Shown here: positions 28,710 to 37,198 of the stretch, piece by piece
How positions within the stretch are numbered: position 1 is the first letter of the stretch
Layout: each line of letters begins with the position of its first letter
NCBI GenBank assembly: GCA_902598125.1
Contig: CACKAJ010000004.1
Span: 1-64,000, forward strand
Source: an uncultured Pelagibacteraceae bacterium
GTDB lineage: Bacteria > Pseudomonadota > Alphaproteobacteria > Pelagibacterales > Pelagibacteraceae
Direction: 5' to 3'
Length of the DNA: 64,000 nt
Translations under genes and position numbers: made by a program
Notes under the pieces: generated by a model
Seen by the model: only the letters and a program-made list of their open reading frames with translations
Told to the model about the DNA's origin: nothing
Databases searched by the model: none

Positions 28710-29873
28710 TTACTTAAGCATTTTTGATATTTTATCTAGTGCTTTTTGTATATTATCCTGAGAAGCTGCAAAGCTAAAACGCACAAAATCAACGGATGTC
28801 TTGCCAAAAGCTGTTCCAGGAACAATTGCCACACCAGCCTCGTGCATGCATTTTTTTGAAAATTCAGATCCGCTCATTCTTGTTCCGCTTACATTTGGAA
28901 AAGCATAAAAAGCTCCTCCAGGCATGCTACAAGTAACTCCTGGCAAATCGTTAAGACCTTTATGAATTAATTTTCTTCTTTGATCAAATTTTTCCATCAT
29001 GTGATGAATGGAGTCATCAGGACCATCTAATGCAGCTATACCAGCAAATTGTGATGGTGCATTTACGCAGGAAAAACTATTTATTGCTAATTTTGTAACA
29101 TGCGGAATTAATTTTTCTGGCCATACACTCCAACCCATTCTCCAACCAGTCATAGAGTATGCTTTGCTCCATCCATCCAACACTATTAGTCTTTCTTGTA
29201 GATCAGGATAGTTAAAAAATGTTGGCATCTCCTTTCCATCAAAAATTTGTCTACTATAAATTTCATCACTTAATATATAAACATGCGGGTGTTTCTTTAA
29301 ACCTTCAGCAAGAAAATCTATTGCGGGCTTTTCGACAAAACTGCCCGTTGGATTATTTGGATTAATTAAAATTACTAATCTTGTTTTATCAGTTATTAAA
29401 GACAAAATTTTTTCTGGATCAAATTTTAAATCTTTTTCTTTTGTTAAATCATAAGGAACAGCTTTTGCTCCAGTATAATTTATCATCGACTCATAAATTG
29501 GGAACCCTGGGGTTGGATGAACAATCTCTGTTCCAGGTTCACCAATCATTTGAATTGCAAAATACATTGTAGGTTTTCCACCTGGCATGATCATAATTCT
29601 CTCTGGATCTACATCTTTTTTATATAAACTTTTTATTTTTCTAGAAACAGCTTGCCTACATTCTGTGATACCATTTGCTAAAACATATCCATGGTGTCCA
29701 TCATCAATAGCTTTTTTCGCTGCATCCATTATATGTTGGGGAGTCTTAAAATCGGGTTGTCCTAATCCTAAGTGAATCATTTCTTTTCCCTGTGCCTCAA
29801 GTTTTTTAGCTTCTGCTAATACACTAAAAGCAGTTTCTGTACCTAATCTTTCTAAATTTTTCGCAAGTTTCAT
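28710..29873 (-). CDS. Class I/II PLP-dependent aminotransferase
   Basis: 387 residues, fold type I. The PLP Lys is in DGWSKAYSMTGWRMGW, with INPNNPTGS, DEIYS and the C-terminal Arg in VRFSFAAS. Its closest resemblance by eye is to aspartate/alanine-type enzymes of subgroup I-alpha. Its place between glcD and an L-2-hydroxyacid oxidase suggests a role in amination of glyoxylate or pyruvate, giving glycine or alanine; the substrate is not decided by sequence. Confidence 0.88.
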   Translation of the reverse strand: MKLAKNLERLGTETAFSVLAEAKKLEAQGKEMIHLGLGQPDFKTPQHIMDAAKKAIDDGHHGYVLANGITECRQAVSRKIKSLYKKDVDPERIMIMPGGKPTMYFAIQMIGEPGTEIVHPTPGFPIYESMINYTGAKAVPYDLTKEKDLKFDPEKILSLITDKTRLVILINPNNPTGSFVEKPAIDFLAEGLKKHPHVYILSDEIYSRQIFDGKEMPTFFNYPDLQERLIVLDGWSKAYSMTGWRMGWSVWPEKLIPHVTKLAINSFSCVNAPSQFAGIAALDGPDDSIHHMMEKFDQRRKLIHKGLNDLPGVTCSMPGGAFYAFPNVSGTRMSGSEFSKKCMHEAGVAIVPGTAFGKTSVDFVRFSFAASQDNIQKALDKISKMLK

Positions 29874-29922
29874 AATTTTAGCTTAAAATAAAATGCCACT
29901 TTTGCATATTGGTTTTTTGGCA

Positions 29923-31071
29923 TCACCTATATGCAATTTTTGAGCTATTTAACTCTTTTATGGTTTTACAACCTAATAAAATCATGTCTCTTCTTATTTC
30001 TTCTCTCATTCTTTTAAGAATTTGCTCAACACCTGCCTGTCCGCCTGCACCTAAAGCAAATAAAAAACCTTTTCCGAAACTACAAGCAGTTGCACCCAAT
30101 GATAGCGCTTTTAGAACATGAGTGCCTCTTCTTATACCTCCATCTAATATAATTTCCAATTTATCTCCCACTGCTTCTTTAATTGCTGGTAATTGATCAA
30201 ATGGTGATCTCGAACCATCAAGTTGCCTACCTCCATGATTGGATAATAAAATTGCAGATGCGCCAATATCAATTGCTTTTTTAGCATCTTCCACAGACAT
30301 AACTCCTTTTAGAGCAAATGGTCCGCCCCATTTTTTAACAACATACTCAGCATCCTTCCAGCTCATCGCTGGATCATATTGTTCATTAATATATTCCATT
30401 ACTCCTTTAGCAATACTAGAGCCTTTTTTTGTCCAATGAGAAACATTTGCTAACTCAAATTTTTTATTTATTAAATAATTAAAAGCCCATTTAGGATGCG
30501 TTGCAAAACTCATAATACTTTTTAAAGTTAATTTTGGTGGTGTAGTGAAACCCCATTTATGATCTCTTTCTCTATTTCCTGCAACAACTGTGTCAACAGT
30601 TAAACACAAAGATTTAAAACCAGCTGTTTTACATCTATCAATTAAATTATCCGTTAAACCTTGATCTTTATGAATATAAAGTTGAAACATTTTAGGACCA
30701 CTAGCTACATTAGCAATTTCCTCAATAGAAGAGGTTGCCATAGTCGACATACTATAAAATGTTCCAAATTTTTCAGCGGCTCTTGCAGATGCCTTATCTC
30801 CATCATGATGGTACAATCGTTGCATTGCAGTTGGTGCTAAAAATAGAGGCATATCAATTTTCTGACCAAAAACAGTCGTTGAAAGATCTGGTTCTCCAAC
30901 ACTTGCTAAAATATTAGGCACTAAATCACATTTTAAAAATGACTCTGTATTTCGTTTTAAAGTAGTTTCATCATCAGATCCGCCGTCTATATAATGAAAT
31001 ATTGGTGCGGGTAAATTTTTTTTTGCCAATCTTCTAAAATCTTCAAAATTATAACAATCATCAAGACGCAT
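29923..31071 (-). CDS. FMN-dependent alpha-hydroxyacid dehydrogenase (LldD-like)
   Basis: Oxidises an L-2-hydroxyacid such as L-lactate, with FMN. TIM-barrel family landmarks: YIDGGSDDE at the N-terminus, LTVDTVVAGNRERD, LKGVMSVEDA with the FMN Lys, the catalytic His and Arg in SNHGGRQLDGS, and DGGIRRGTHV. 382 residues. It complements the neighbouring glycolate and D-hydroxyacid enzymes. Glycolate or other side-chain preferences cannot be excluded. Confidence 0.92.
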   Translation of the reverse strand: MRLDDCYNFEDFRRLAKKNLPAPIFHYIDGGSDDETTLKRNTESFLKCDLVPNILASVGEPDLSTTVFGQKIDMPLFLAPTAMQRLYHHDGDKASARAAEKFGTFYSMSTMATSSIEEIANVASGPKMFQLYIHKDQGLTDNLIDRCKTAGFKSLCLTVDTVVAGNRERDHKWGFTTPPKLTLKSIMSFATHPKWAFNYLINKKFELANVSHWTKKGSSIAKGVMEYINEQYDPAMSWKDAEYVVKKWGGPFALKGVMSVEDAKKAIDIGASAILLSNHGGRQLDGSRSPFDQLPAIKEAVGDKLEIILDGGIRRGTHVLKALSLGATACSFGKGFLFALGAGGQAGVEQILKRMREEIRRDMILLGCKTIKELNSSKIAYR

Positions 31072-31076
31072 TATAA

Positions 31077-31577
31077 TTAAAAATTTTTTGAAAATGTTAT
31101 GTGTTGATTATCTGTTCCTGGATTAGTGTCGCCCCAGTCATTATTTGAAATATGGCTGTAACTGTAACTTATTTTAGAATTTTCAAAAATATCAAGACCT
31201 ATTTTAACTTCACTTTTAAATTCTAATACACTTCCTAAATCTTTTCCGTCACCTTTCTCATAATAACCAGGTGTAAAACTTGGCAAAATTTTTAAAGGTC
31301 CTATTCCGTATTGACCTTCGATACCTGTATAAAGATAAACAGAACTATTGCCTGTCAGAAAACCACCAGTAACAGGTTTAAATTTCCCGAGCAAAGTATC
31401 TCTGAATAAGTTTGGATTTTTATGTTCAATCCCAAATAAAGTCGTCTGATCATCACCCTCTTTATCTATTACATCAAAAGTACCAGTATAAAATGAGATA
31501 TCTGTTCCCTGTTCAGCTTGTACATGAACAAAAATGATAAAACTAGATAATAAACTTATTAGCAGTTTGAATTTCAT
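31077..31577 (-). CDS. PagL-like lipid A 3-O-deacylase / acyloxyacyl hydrolase
   Basis: Outer-membrane beta-barrel enzyme candidate. A signal peptide with cleavage after HVQA near residue 21 is followed by alternating beta-strand-like sequence and a C-terminal aromatic residue (FSKNF). The PagL catalytic pattern appears as YSHISNND with NPGTDN near residues 139-155. 166 residues, normal for the family. If active it would trim an acyl chain from lipid A. It stands six bases before lldD-like and 49 after ccmH, with no functional link evident. Confidence 0.8.
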   Translation of the reverse strand: MKFKLLISLLSSFIIFVHVQAEQGTDISFYTGTFDVIDKEGDDQTTLFGIEHKNPNLFRDTLLGKFKPVTGGFLTGNSSVYLYTGIEGQYGIGPLKILPSFTPGYYEKGDGKDLGSVLEFKSEVKIGLDIFENSKISYSYSHISNNDWGDTNPGTDNQHITFSKNF

Positions 31578-31626
31578 ATAAAAAAATACAACTAAATGTT
31601 TAATATGTACAGTTTCCTTTAATACT

Positions 31627-31986
31627 TTATTGCCTCTTTTTTAGAAAAGAAAAAATGAAAAAACCACCAAAAATTAGTGCTATATAAGGCAGAATCCATA
31701 ATAGAGAATTTTGGATATTAAATTGAGGTTTAAACACGATCCAATCACCATATTTATCGGACATAAATTCATAAATTTCATCTTCTGTTTTTCCCTCATC
31801 AATTAAATCCTTCACGACTAACTTTATTGTCTGCGCAAAGTCGGAATTTGAGTCTGATATAGATTGACCCTGGCAGACTAGACAACGTAAATTTTTATGA
31901 ATTAAATTTGGATCAACATTCTTTTCTGCTGCTAAAGAAAATTTGGAAAAAACAATAAATAATAATAAAAGCAAATTTAATTTCAT
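31627..31986 (-). CDS. ccmH: Cytochrome c maturation protein CcmH
   Basis: Thiol oxidoreductase that keeps apocytochrome c cysteines reduced. Signal peptide, the LRCLVCQGQSISDSN motif with the redox Cys pair near residue 34, a short three-helix domain, and one C-terminal transmembrane helix. 119 residues, the short CcmH/CcmL form without a fused CcmI part. It lies two bases after ccmG. Confidence 0.93.
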   Translation of the reverse strand: MKLNLLLLLFIVFSKFSLAAEKNVDPNLIHKNLRCLVCQGQSISDSNSDFAQTIKLVVKDLIDEGKTEDEIYEFMSDKYGDWIVFKPQFNIQNSLLWILPYIALIFGGFFIFSFLKKRQ

Positions 31987-31988
31987 AA

Positions 31989-32504
31989 TTACTCTATAAT
32001 TTTGATAATATTATTATAATCATCAACTGAAAGCGGTCCTACAAATTTTTTTATTATTATTAAGTCTTTATTTATTAATATACTTTCTGGAATTCCATAA
32101 ATACCAAATTTCACTGATTGTTTACCATTTTTATCTTTTGCTAATAAATCATAAGGATTACCTAAATCACTCAAAAAAGTTTTAGCTTGGAGATTTTTAT
32201 CCTTAAAATTGATACCTAGTAGCATTAACTTTTTTTTTTGGGACAATTTCATTAATATAGGATGTTCTATTTTGCAAGGTGCACACCATGACGCCCAAAA
32301 ATTTATTAGTGTATAATTATTTTTTTTTAAATCATCTCTTGTATAGAAATTTGAGTCATCAAAAGAAATAATTTTAAATTCAGGTGTATCTTTATTTATT
32401 AAACTTGAGGTACTATAATTTGTATCTTTTGTAAGGCCTAAGTAAAATATGCCTATTATAAATAAAAAAAAAAATAAAATTATTATCTTAATTATTTTTT
32501 GCAT
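31989..32504 (-). CDS. ccmG: Thiol:disulfide interchange protein CcmG (DsbE)
   Basis: Membrane-anchored periplasmic thioredoxin-like reductant for the Ccm system. One N-terminal helix, then the active site WASWCAPCK and the cis-Pro in GIYGIPES. 171 residues. It starts within the end of ccmF (17-base overlap). Confidence 0.95.
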   Translation of the reverse strand: MQKIIKIIILFFFLFIIGIFYLGLTKDTNYSTSSLINKDTPEFKIISFDDSNFYTRDDLKKNNYTLINFWASWCAPCKIEHPILMKLSQKKKLMLLGINFKDKNLQAKTFLSDLGNPYDLLAKDKNGKQSVKFGIYGIPESILINKDLIIIKKFVGPLSVDDYNNIIKIIE

Positions 32505-34368
32505 TACTAAATAGTCTTAAAGAGCCACCAATGACGATCATGATTACCGATATCCAAATCCAAGCCATTAATGGTTTTTTTTGAAATTTAATATTGTAAT
32601 AATCTGATCTATCAATATTGCTCATAGTTAAATAATAATCTTTTACTAAACTGGTTTTAATAGCAGCCTCATAAGTCAAAGTTTTGGGCTTATCATAAAT
32701 TCTTATTTCTGGATTTAAAATATTAATTTGGTTTGAATTTATATTTTTTATTTCTAATTTTCCAATTACCGCCTGATAATTTTTATAATTTTTCAAATCT
32801 AAAGTCTGTAACTGAATAGAGTAGTTTTCAAATTTTTTTGTTTCCCCCAGTTTAATATTATAATCTTTTTCCACTGAGAAAATATCATTCAATCCAATGA
32901 ATAAAACTAAAAAACCAAAAGATGTATGTGAAATAATTCTGGCAAAATCTAATTTATTTTTTTTGAGAGCTTTTGCTATATCCATCAAAGAAGAAATAAT
33001 CAAAAATAGAGCGCTGATAATAATAAAGTTAGATAAGAGGGTATAACTTTTAAAGAAAAATAATATTACTAAATTTAGACCAATCGCGCCGATTAGTATA
33101 AAAAAATAAATTCTAATATTTTCAAATTTGTTCTTTATCCATTTTGCTTTAGGTCCTATGGCCATAAATATAAGAAATACTACAACTACCGGAAATATAA
33201 TTGCATTGTAAAATGGTGGGCCAACCGAAATTTTATTATCTGTCAAAGCATCAGTGAAAATTGGGTAAATAGTTCCTAGCAAAACTGTAATTAAGTAAAA
33301 CATCATAAACCAGTTATTAACTAAAATGAATGTTTCTTTACTGTTCCGATTCAAATCATAATTTTCTTTTTTATACTTTTGAAAGAGTAGAAAAATAGAT
33401 CCAAATATCATTAAACTTAAAAATATTAATATATAGATCCCCCTGCTTGGATCGCTCGCAAATGTATGAACAGAATTTAAAATCCCAGATCTTACTAAAA
33501 AGGTTCCTGTAACACTTAAAGTAAAAGTAATTAAACAGAGGATTATTACCCAAAAATAAAATAGGTTTCTTTTTTCGAAAACAATTAATGAATGAAATAA
33601 AGCTGTCATGGCAAACCAAGGTAACAAAGAAGCATTTTCTACAGGATCCCAAAACCAAAAGCCTCCCCAACCCAATTCATAGTAAGCCCATATAGATCCA
33701 ACAAGAATTCCAAGAGTTTGAAAACACCAAGAGATTAAAACCCAATTTTTTATAGAAAGAGAAAATGATTTTTCTGAATAATTAGTAATTAGTGATGCTA
33801 TTGCTGCTGAAAAATAAATAGATGCACCAACAAAACCTACATAAAGTAATGGAGGATGAATAGCTAAAGCGGGGTCTTGTAATATTGGGTTTAAACCTAA
33901 ACCTTCTGATGGAATTGGAGAAATTCTACTAAAAGGATTTGAATTAAAAAGAATAAAAAAAAGGAAACCAAGAATTAATATGTTTTGAATTATTAAAGTT
34001 AAAAGTCTAAATTTATTTGGATGATTTTTGTTATAGACTAAAAATAAAAATGAGAATATTGAGAGGATGATGGCCCAAAGCAATAAGCTTCCTTCATGGT
34101 TTCCCCATGTTCCTGCGATCTTATAAAAAAAAGGTTTCAAAGAATGCGAGTTTTGATAAACGGTGATTAAAGAAAAATCTGAGACAATAAAGGCAGCTAT
34201 CAAAACAAAAAAGCAAATAATTATTGAGGTGCTCTGGATTAAACTTAGTTGATAAATTTTTTTATCAATTACTTCAGATATTTTAAGATTTCTGTTAGCA
34301 GTATAAATAATACTTAAACTTAAGATTACATTTAAAAATAATAATATATTTCCAAGATTACTTAGCAT
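32488..34368 (-). CDS. ccmF: Heme lyase CcmF
   Basis: Core of the cytochrome c heme lyase, a large multi-pass protein of 626 residues. The WWD domain WGGFWFWDPVENASLLPW and flanking conserved His segments (WGNHEGSLLLW; HPPLLYVG; HTFASDPSRG) are clear. It overlaps ccmE at its start by 11 bases and ccmG at its end. Confidence 0.96.
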   Translation of the reverse strand: MLSNLGNILLFLNVILSLSIIYTANRNLKISEVIDKKIYQLSLIQSTSIIICFFVLIAAFIVSDFSLITVYQNSHSLKPFFYKIAGTWGNHEGSLLLWAIILSIFSFLFLVYNKNHPNKFRLLTLIIQNILILGFLFFILFNSNPFSRISPIPSEGLGLNPILQDPALAIHPPLLYVGFVGASIYFSAAIASLITNYSEKSFSLSIKNWVLISWCFQTLGILVGSIWAYYELGWGGFWFWDPVENASLLPWFAMTALFHSLIVFEKRNLFYFWVIILCLITFTLSVTGTFLVRSGILNSVHTFASDPSRGIYILIFLSLMIFGSIFLLFQKYKKENYDLNRNSKETFILVNNWFMMFYLITVLLGTIYPIFTDALTDNKISVGPPFYNAIIFPVVVVFLIFMAIGPKAKWIKNKFENIRIYFFILIGAIGLNLVILFFFKSYTLLSNFIIISALFLIISSLMDIAKALKKNKLDFARIISHTSFGFLVLFIGLNDIFSVEKDYNIKLGETKKFENYSIQLQTLDLKNYKNYQAVIGKLEIKNINSNQINILNPEIRIYDKPKTLTYEAAIKTSLVKDYYLTMSNIDRSDYYNIKFQKKPLMAWIWISVIMIVIGGSLRLFSNAKNN

Positions 34369-34786
34369 TTTTTTTCATCATATCTTTTAATTCTGGAGGC
34401 ATATAATTTTCATCATGTTTGGCTAAAATTCTATCTGCTATAAAAAAAGTCTTGTCTTGTAACTTTCCTTCAGCAACAACACCTTTTTCCTCTGAAAATA
34501 AGTTTGGAACTGTACCGCTAAAGCTAATATTAAGCTCATTATTAAAATCAGTGATTATAAACTTTATTTCTTCCTCTTTAATTATTAATGAATTTTTTTT
34601 AACCATTCCGCCAACTCTAATTTTTTTATCAAAATTAATATTTTGATTATTTTTTATATCTGTAGGAGATTTAAAATATAAAATATTTTTGTTTAATGAT
34701 TGAAATATAAAAAAAATTCCTATTACTGATACTAGTAACGTTATGAATAAGAGTGATGCTCTTTTTTTTACTTTTTTTGGAAGCAT
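34358..34786 (-). CDS. ccmE: Heme chaperone CcmE
   Basis: Periplasmic heme carrier, one N-terminal helix plus an OB-fold. The heme-attachment His is in LAKHDENYMPPE near residue 124; RVGGMVKK and GTVPNLFSEEKGVVAEG are family landmarks. 142 residues, normal length. Confidence 0.95.
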   Translation of the reverse strand: MLPKKVKKRASLLFITLLVSVIGIFFIFQSLNKNILYFKSPTDIKNNQNINFDKKIRVGGMVKKNSLIIKEEEIKFIITDFNNELNISFSGTVPNLFSEEKGVVAEGKLQDKTFFIADRILAKHDENYMPPELKDMMKKNAK

Positions 34787-34794
34787 TAACTGCT

Positions 34795-35028
34795 TTAAAT
34801 AGTTTTGCTAAATGAGGCTAAAACTTGTGAAGCTATTTTTGAATTCTCTATAACTACCTTTTTTCGCTCAGATGAAAGCTCATTAATTTCTCTGGCAAAT
34901 TCCCTTTCATACTTTTTAAGTGTTTTGAGTGTTTTGTAGTAAAGCAAACCGCATGCAATAAAAGTAATTGCGAAAGATCCCCAAACAAATAAACCATAAC
35001 CGTTCATTGATAAAAAATTTTGAATCAT
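34795..35028 (-). CDS. ccmD: CcmD-like small membrane protein
   Basis: 77 residues with one transmembrane helix (about 12-32) and a charged, coiled-coil-like tail. Identity comes mainly from position between ccmC (4-base overlap) and ccmE, and from the YGLFVWGSFAIT start of the helix, as in CcmD, which helps release holo-CcmE. The tail is longer than in most CcmD proteins. Confidence 0.8.
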   Translation of the reverse strand: MIQNFLSMNGYGLFVWGSFAITFIACGLLYYKTLKTLKKYEREFAREINELSSERKKVVIENSKIASQVLASFSKTI

Positions 35029-35732
35029 AATCTTTTTAAATTTTTTTTCTTTATTCTAATGATTTCTGTCTTGTATTTCATCAGAAAAATTAGCGCACAA
35101 TACAATATTAAGACAAAAAACATTAACAATAATGGCATTAACATAGAAGAATGGATTGAACTCTCTCCAGTTAACTTAATACTGGCAGGTTGATGAAGTG
35201 TATTCCACCAATCAACTGAGTATTTAATTATAGGAATATTGATTAATCCTATTATTGCAATAATACTAGAAATTTTGTTTGCTTTAATTTCATCTTTAAT
35301 AAACTTGTGAGTTGAAATGAATCCAATATAAAAAAGGGCTAGGATTAACATTGAAGTTATTCTGGCGTCCCAAGCCCACCATGTTCCCCATGTTGGTTGA
35401 CCCCAAATAGAGCCTGTAATCAATGCCAAGCATGTAAACATAAAACCTATTGGAGCAATACTCTTAGTTATTAATTTAATATTTTTAATTTTAAAAATAA
35501 AATGGACAATAGACAATATTGCAATTGAAGAAAAAGAAGCTAAACCAATCCATGCTGAAGGGACATGTACATACATTATTCTCACGCTATCTCCCTGCAA
35601 ATAATCAGGCGGTGAAAAAATTAAAGCGAAAGAAAGTGCAACTAATAGTAAAATAAAAAAGATTGAATTAATAAATCCAATCAATTTCTCAATCCAATAA
35701 AATAAATTGCTTAAGTTCAAAATTTTAAACAT
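35025..35732 (-). CDS. ccmC: Heme exporter/handling protein CcmC
   Basis: Six-helix WWD-domain protein that loads heme on CcmE. The domain reads WGQPTWGTWWAWDARITS, flanked by YVHVPSAWIGL and an H in WWNTLHQPAS for heme ligation. 235 residues. First gene of the ccmC-D-E-F-G-H set. ccmA, ccmB and ccmI, the ABC part and the chaperone, are not in this window. Confidence 0.95.
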   Translation of the reverse strand: MFKILNLSNLFYWIEKLIGFINSIFFILLLVALSFALIFSPPDYLQGDSVRIMYVHVPSAWIGLASFSSIAILSIVHFIFKIKNIKLITKSIAPIGFMFTCLALITGSIWGQPTWGTWWAWDARITSMLILALFYIGFISTHKFIKDEIKANKISSIIAIIGLINIPIIKYSVDWWNTLHQPASIKLTGESSIHSSMLMPLLLMFFVLILYCALIFLMKYKTEIIRIKKKNLKRL

Positions 35733-35778
35733 TAGACTTTAACTACTATAATATTTTTTTCATGTGAAGTTATATTAT

Positions 35779-35836
35779 AGGCCCAACTGAGAATTAGGAG
35801 GGAGTATAACTAAAGAAGTTTATCCTCAATTGGGCT
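35779..35836 (-). ncRNA. Candidate structured RNA between hspQ and ccmC
   Basis: A long hairpin closes with about 12 base pairs between 35779-35791 and 35824-35836, with one bulge; an inner AACT/AGTT stem may also form. One position is C opposite A on the plus strand but a G-U wobble on the minus strand, so the fold favours minus-strand transcription, the direction of both flanking genes. The loop contains CTCCCTCC, which is anti-Shine-Dalgarno-like. There is no T run, so it is not a plain terminator. It lies 47 bases before the ccmC start; it could be a leader or an independent small RNA. Confidence 0.5.
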
Positions 35837-35908
35837 AAAACGATATAATAGTACAAGTTCTCTGTGTCTGAGGTTTGAGTAAAAATTGTTTTATTTTAGG
35901 CAGTAAAA

Positions 35909-36232
35909 TTAATTTGATATTTTTTGATAACTTGAGCCTTTTTTTCCTGAAAAGATCTCATCTATAAGCGGGTGCTTAACTGGCTCTTTTGATTGATCTA
36001 AAAGAAGGTTTTGTTCTGAAACATACGCCTCATAGGTTACGTCATTACTCTCTGCTAACAAATGATAAAATGGTTGATCTTTTCTTGGCCTAACTTCCTT
36101 TGGAATAGACTGATACCATTCCTCTGAATTATTAAATTCAAAATCAACATCATAAATTACACCCCTAAAATCGAAGTGTCTGTGTTTAACAACTTCACCA
36201 ATTGAAAATTTAGCTGTATTAGTTGCACCCAT
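35909..36232 (-). CDS. hspQ: HspQ / hemimethylated-DNA-binding-like protein
   Basis: Heat-shock protein HspQ family (YccV domain). The core KFSIGEVVKHRHFDFRGV and the YHLLAE and YVSEQNLL segments match the family, which in enterobacteria influences Lon specificity and DnaA stability. 107 residues. Divergent from yciB. Its proximity to an origin-linked chromosome region is noted only as context. Confidence 0.9.
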   Translation of the reverse strand: MGATNTAKFSIGEVVKHRHFDFRGVIYDVDFEFNNSEEWYQSIPKEVRPRKDQPFYHLLAESNDVTYEAYVSEQNLLLDQSKEPVKHPLIDEIFSGKKGSSYQKISN

Positions 36233-36308
36233 ACCAAATAGTTAATAATTTTTATTCAGAAATCAATATCTAATTTAACAAAATTTTATTATATGCTAAT
36301 AATTGTTT

Positions 36309-36854
36309 GTGAATAAGTCGTTTTTAAAATTTATTACAGATTTTGGCCCATTATTAATTTTTTTTACAATTTACTATAAAAGCGGCAATGACTTAAGAAC
36401 TGCTATACCTCCACTAATAATTTCTACATTAATAGCGGTTACAATCATGTACTTTATTGAAAAAAAAATTCCATATGTGCCTCTAATCGGAGCTGTAGTA
36501 ATCTCACTATTTGGTGGTTTGACACTGTATTTTAATAATCCAATTTTTATCTACATGAAACCAACAATAGTGAATTTAATATTTGCTGTAATACTTCTCG
36601 TCAGTAAATCTTTTTTTAATAAAAATTTTTTAAAATTTTTTCTGCAGACAGCATTTCAATTAAATGAAGAGGGATGGGAAAAACTTAATTCAAGATGGGC
36701 TTATTTTTTTATATTTTTAGCTTTATTAAATGAGATTGTCTGGCGTACACAACCAGAAACAACTTGGGTAAACTTCAAAGTTTGGGGAATGTTACCAATT
36801 ACAATAATTTTTACAGCAATGCAGTTGCCTTTAATAAATAAATACAAGTTATGA
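36309..36854 (+). CDS. yciB: YciB/IspA-type inner-membrane septation protein
   Basis: Five- to six-helix membrane protein linked with septation and envelope integrity. LLIFFTIYYKSG, KPTIVNLIFAVILLVSK and the WAYFFIFLALLNEIVWR segment are typical. I chose GTG at 36309 (MNKSFLKF), which fits the family N-terminus; a TTG at 36303 is an alternative. There is no clear ribosome site. The last four bases overlap the next gene. Confidence 0.88.
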   Translation: MNKSFLKFITDFGPLLIFFTIYYKSGNDLRTAIPPLIISTLIAVTIMYFIEKKIPYVPLIGAVVISLFGGLTLYFNNPIFIYMKPTIVNLIFAVILLVSKSFFNKNFLKFFLQTAFQLNEEGWEKLNSRWAYFFIFLALLNEIVWRTQPETTWVNFKVWGMLPITIIFTAMQLPLINKYKL

Positions 36855-37198
36855 ACAAAATAAAACTAGTCGTTAACAACGAAGTTAAAAAGAATGAAAA
36901 AGAAAAATTTTTTATTAAAAAAGAACTGCAAAGTATCTTAAACTTATACGCAAAAATGGTATCTAATGGCACGTGGAAAGATTATTCCTTTACTTCCGGA
37001 AAAAAGGAAATTTCATTTAACGTTTATCAAAGAGCTTCTGATAAACCTGTTTTAAGAATTTTAAAGAATCTTAAACCAAATTACTATAATGAAAAATATC
37101 TTATTAAAGACAAAAATGGTATTATTTTAAAAAGATCTGAGAATTTAAATCAATTAATAAACAAAACTAGTTGGAATAAATTAAGGTTGGTAAAATAG
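36851..37198 (+). CDS. DUF2794 family protein
   Basis: Alphaproteobacterial protein of unknown function, 115 residues. ELQSILNLYAKMVSNGTWKDY, the VYQRASDKPVLRI stretch and GIILKRSENL match the DUF2794 pattern as I remember it. Basic and soluble. Overlap with yciB (ATGA) suggests coupled expression. Its convergent neighbour begins directly after the stop. Confidence 0.8.
   Translation: MNKIKLVVNNEVKKNEKEKFFIKKELQSILNLYAKMVSNGTWKDYSFTSGKKEISFNVYQRASDKPVLRILKNLKPNYYNEKYLIKDKNGIILKRSENLNQLINKTSWNKLRLVK

Noticed and set aside
35760-35850. 6S RNA or rho-independent terminator in the hspQ-ccmC gap
   Set aside because: Only one hairpin of about 58 bases with no central bubble pattern and no T run; too short for 6S RNA and unlike a terminator.
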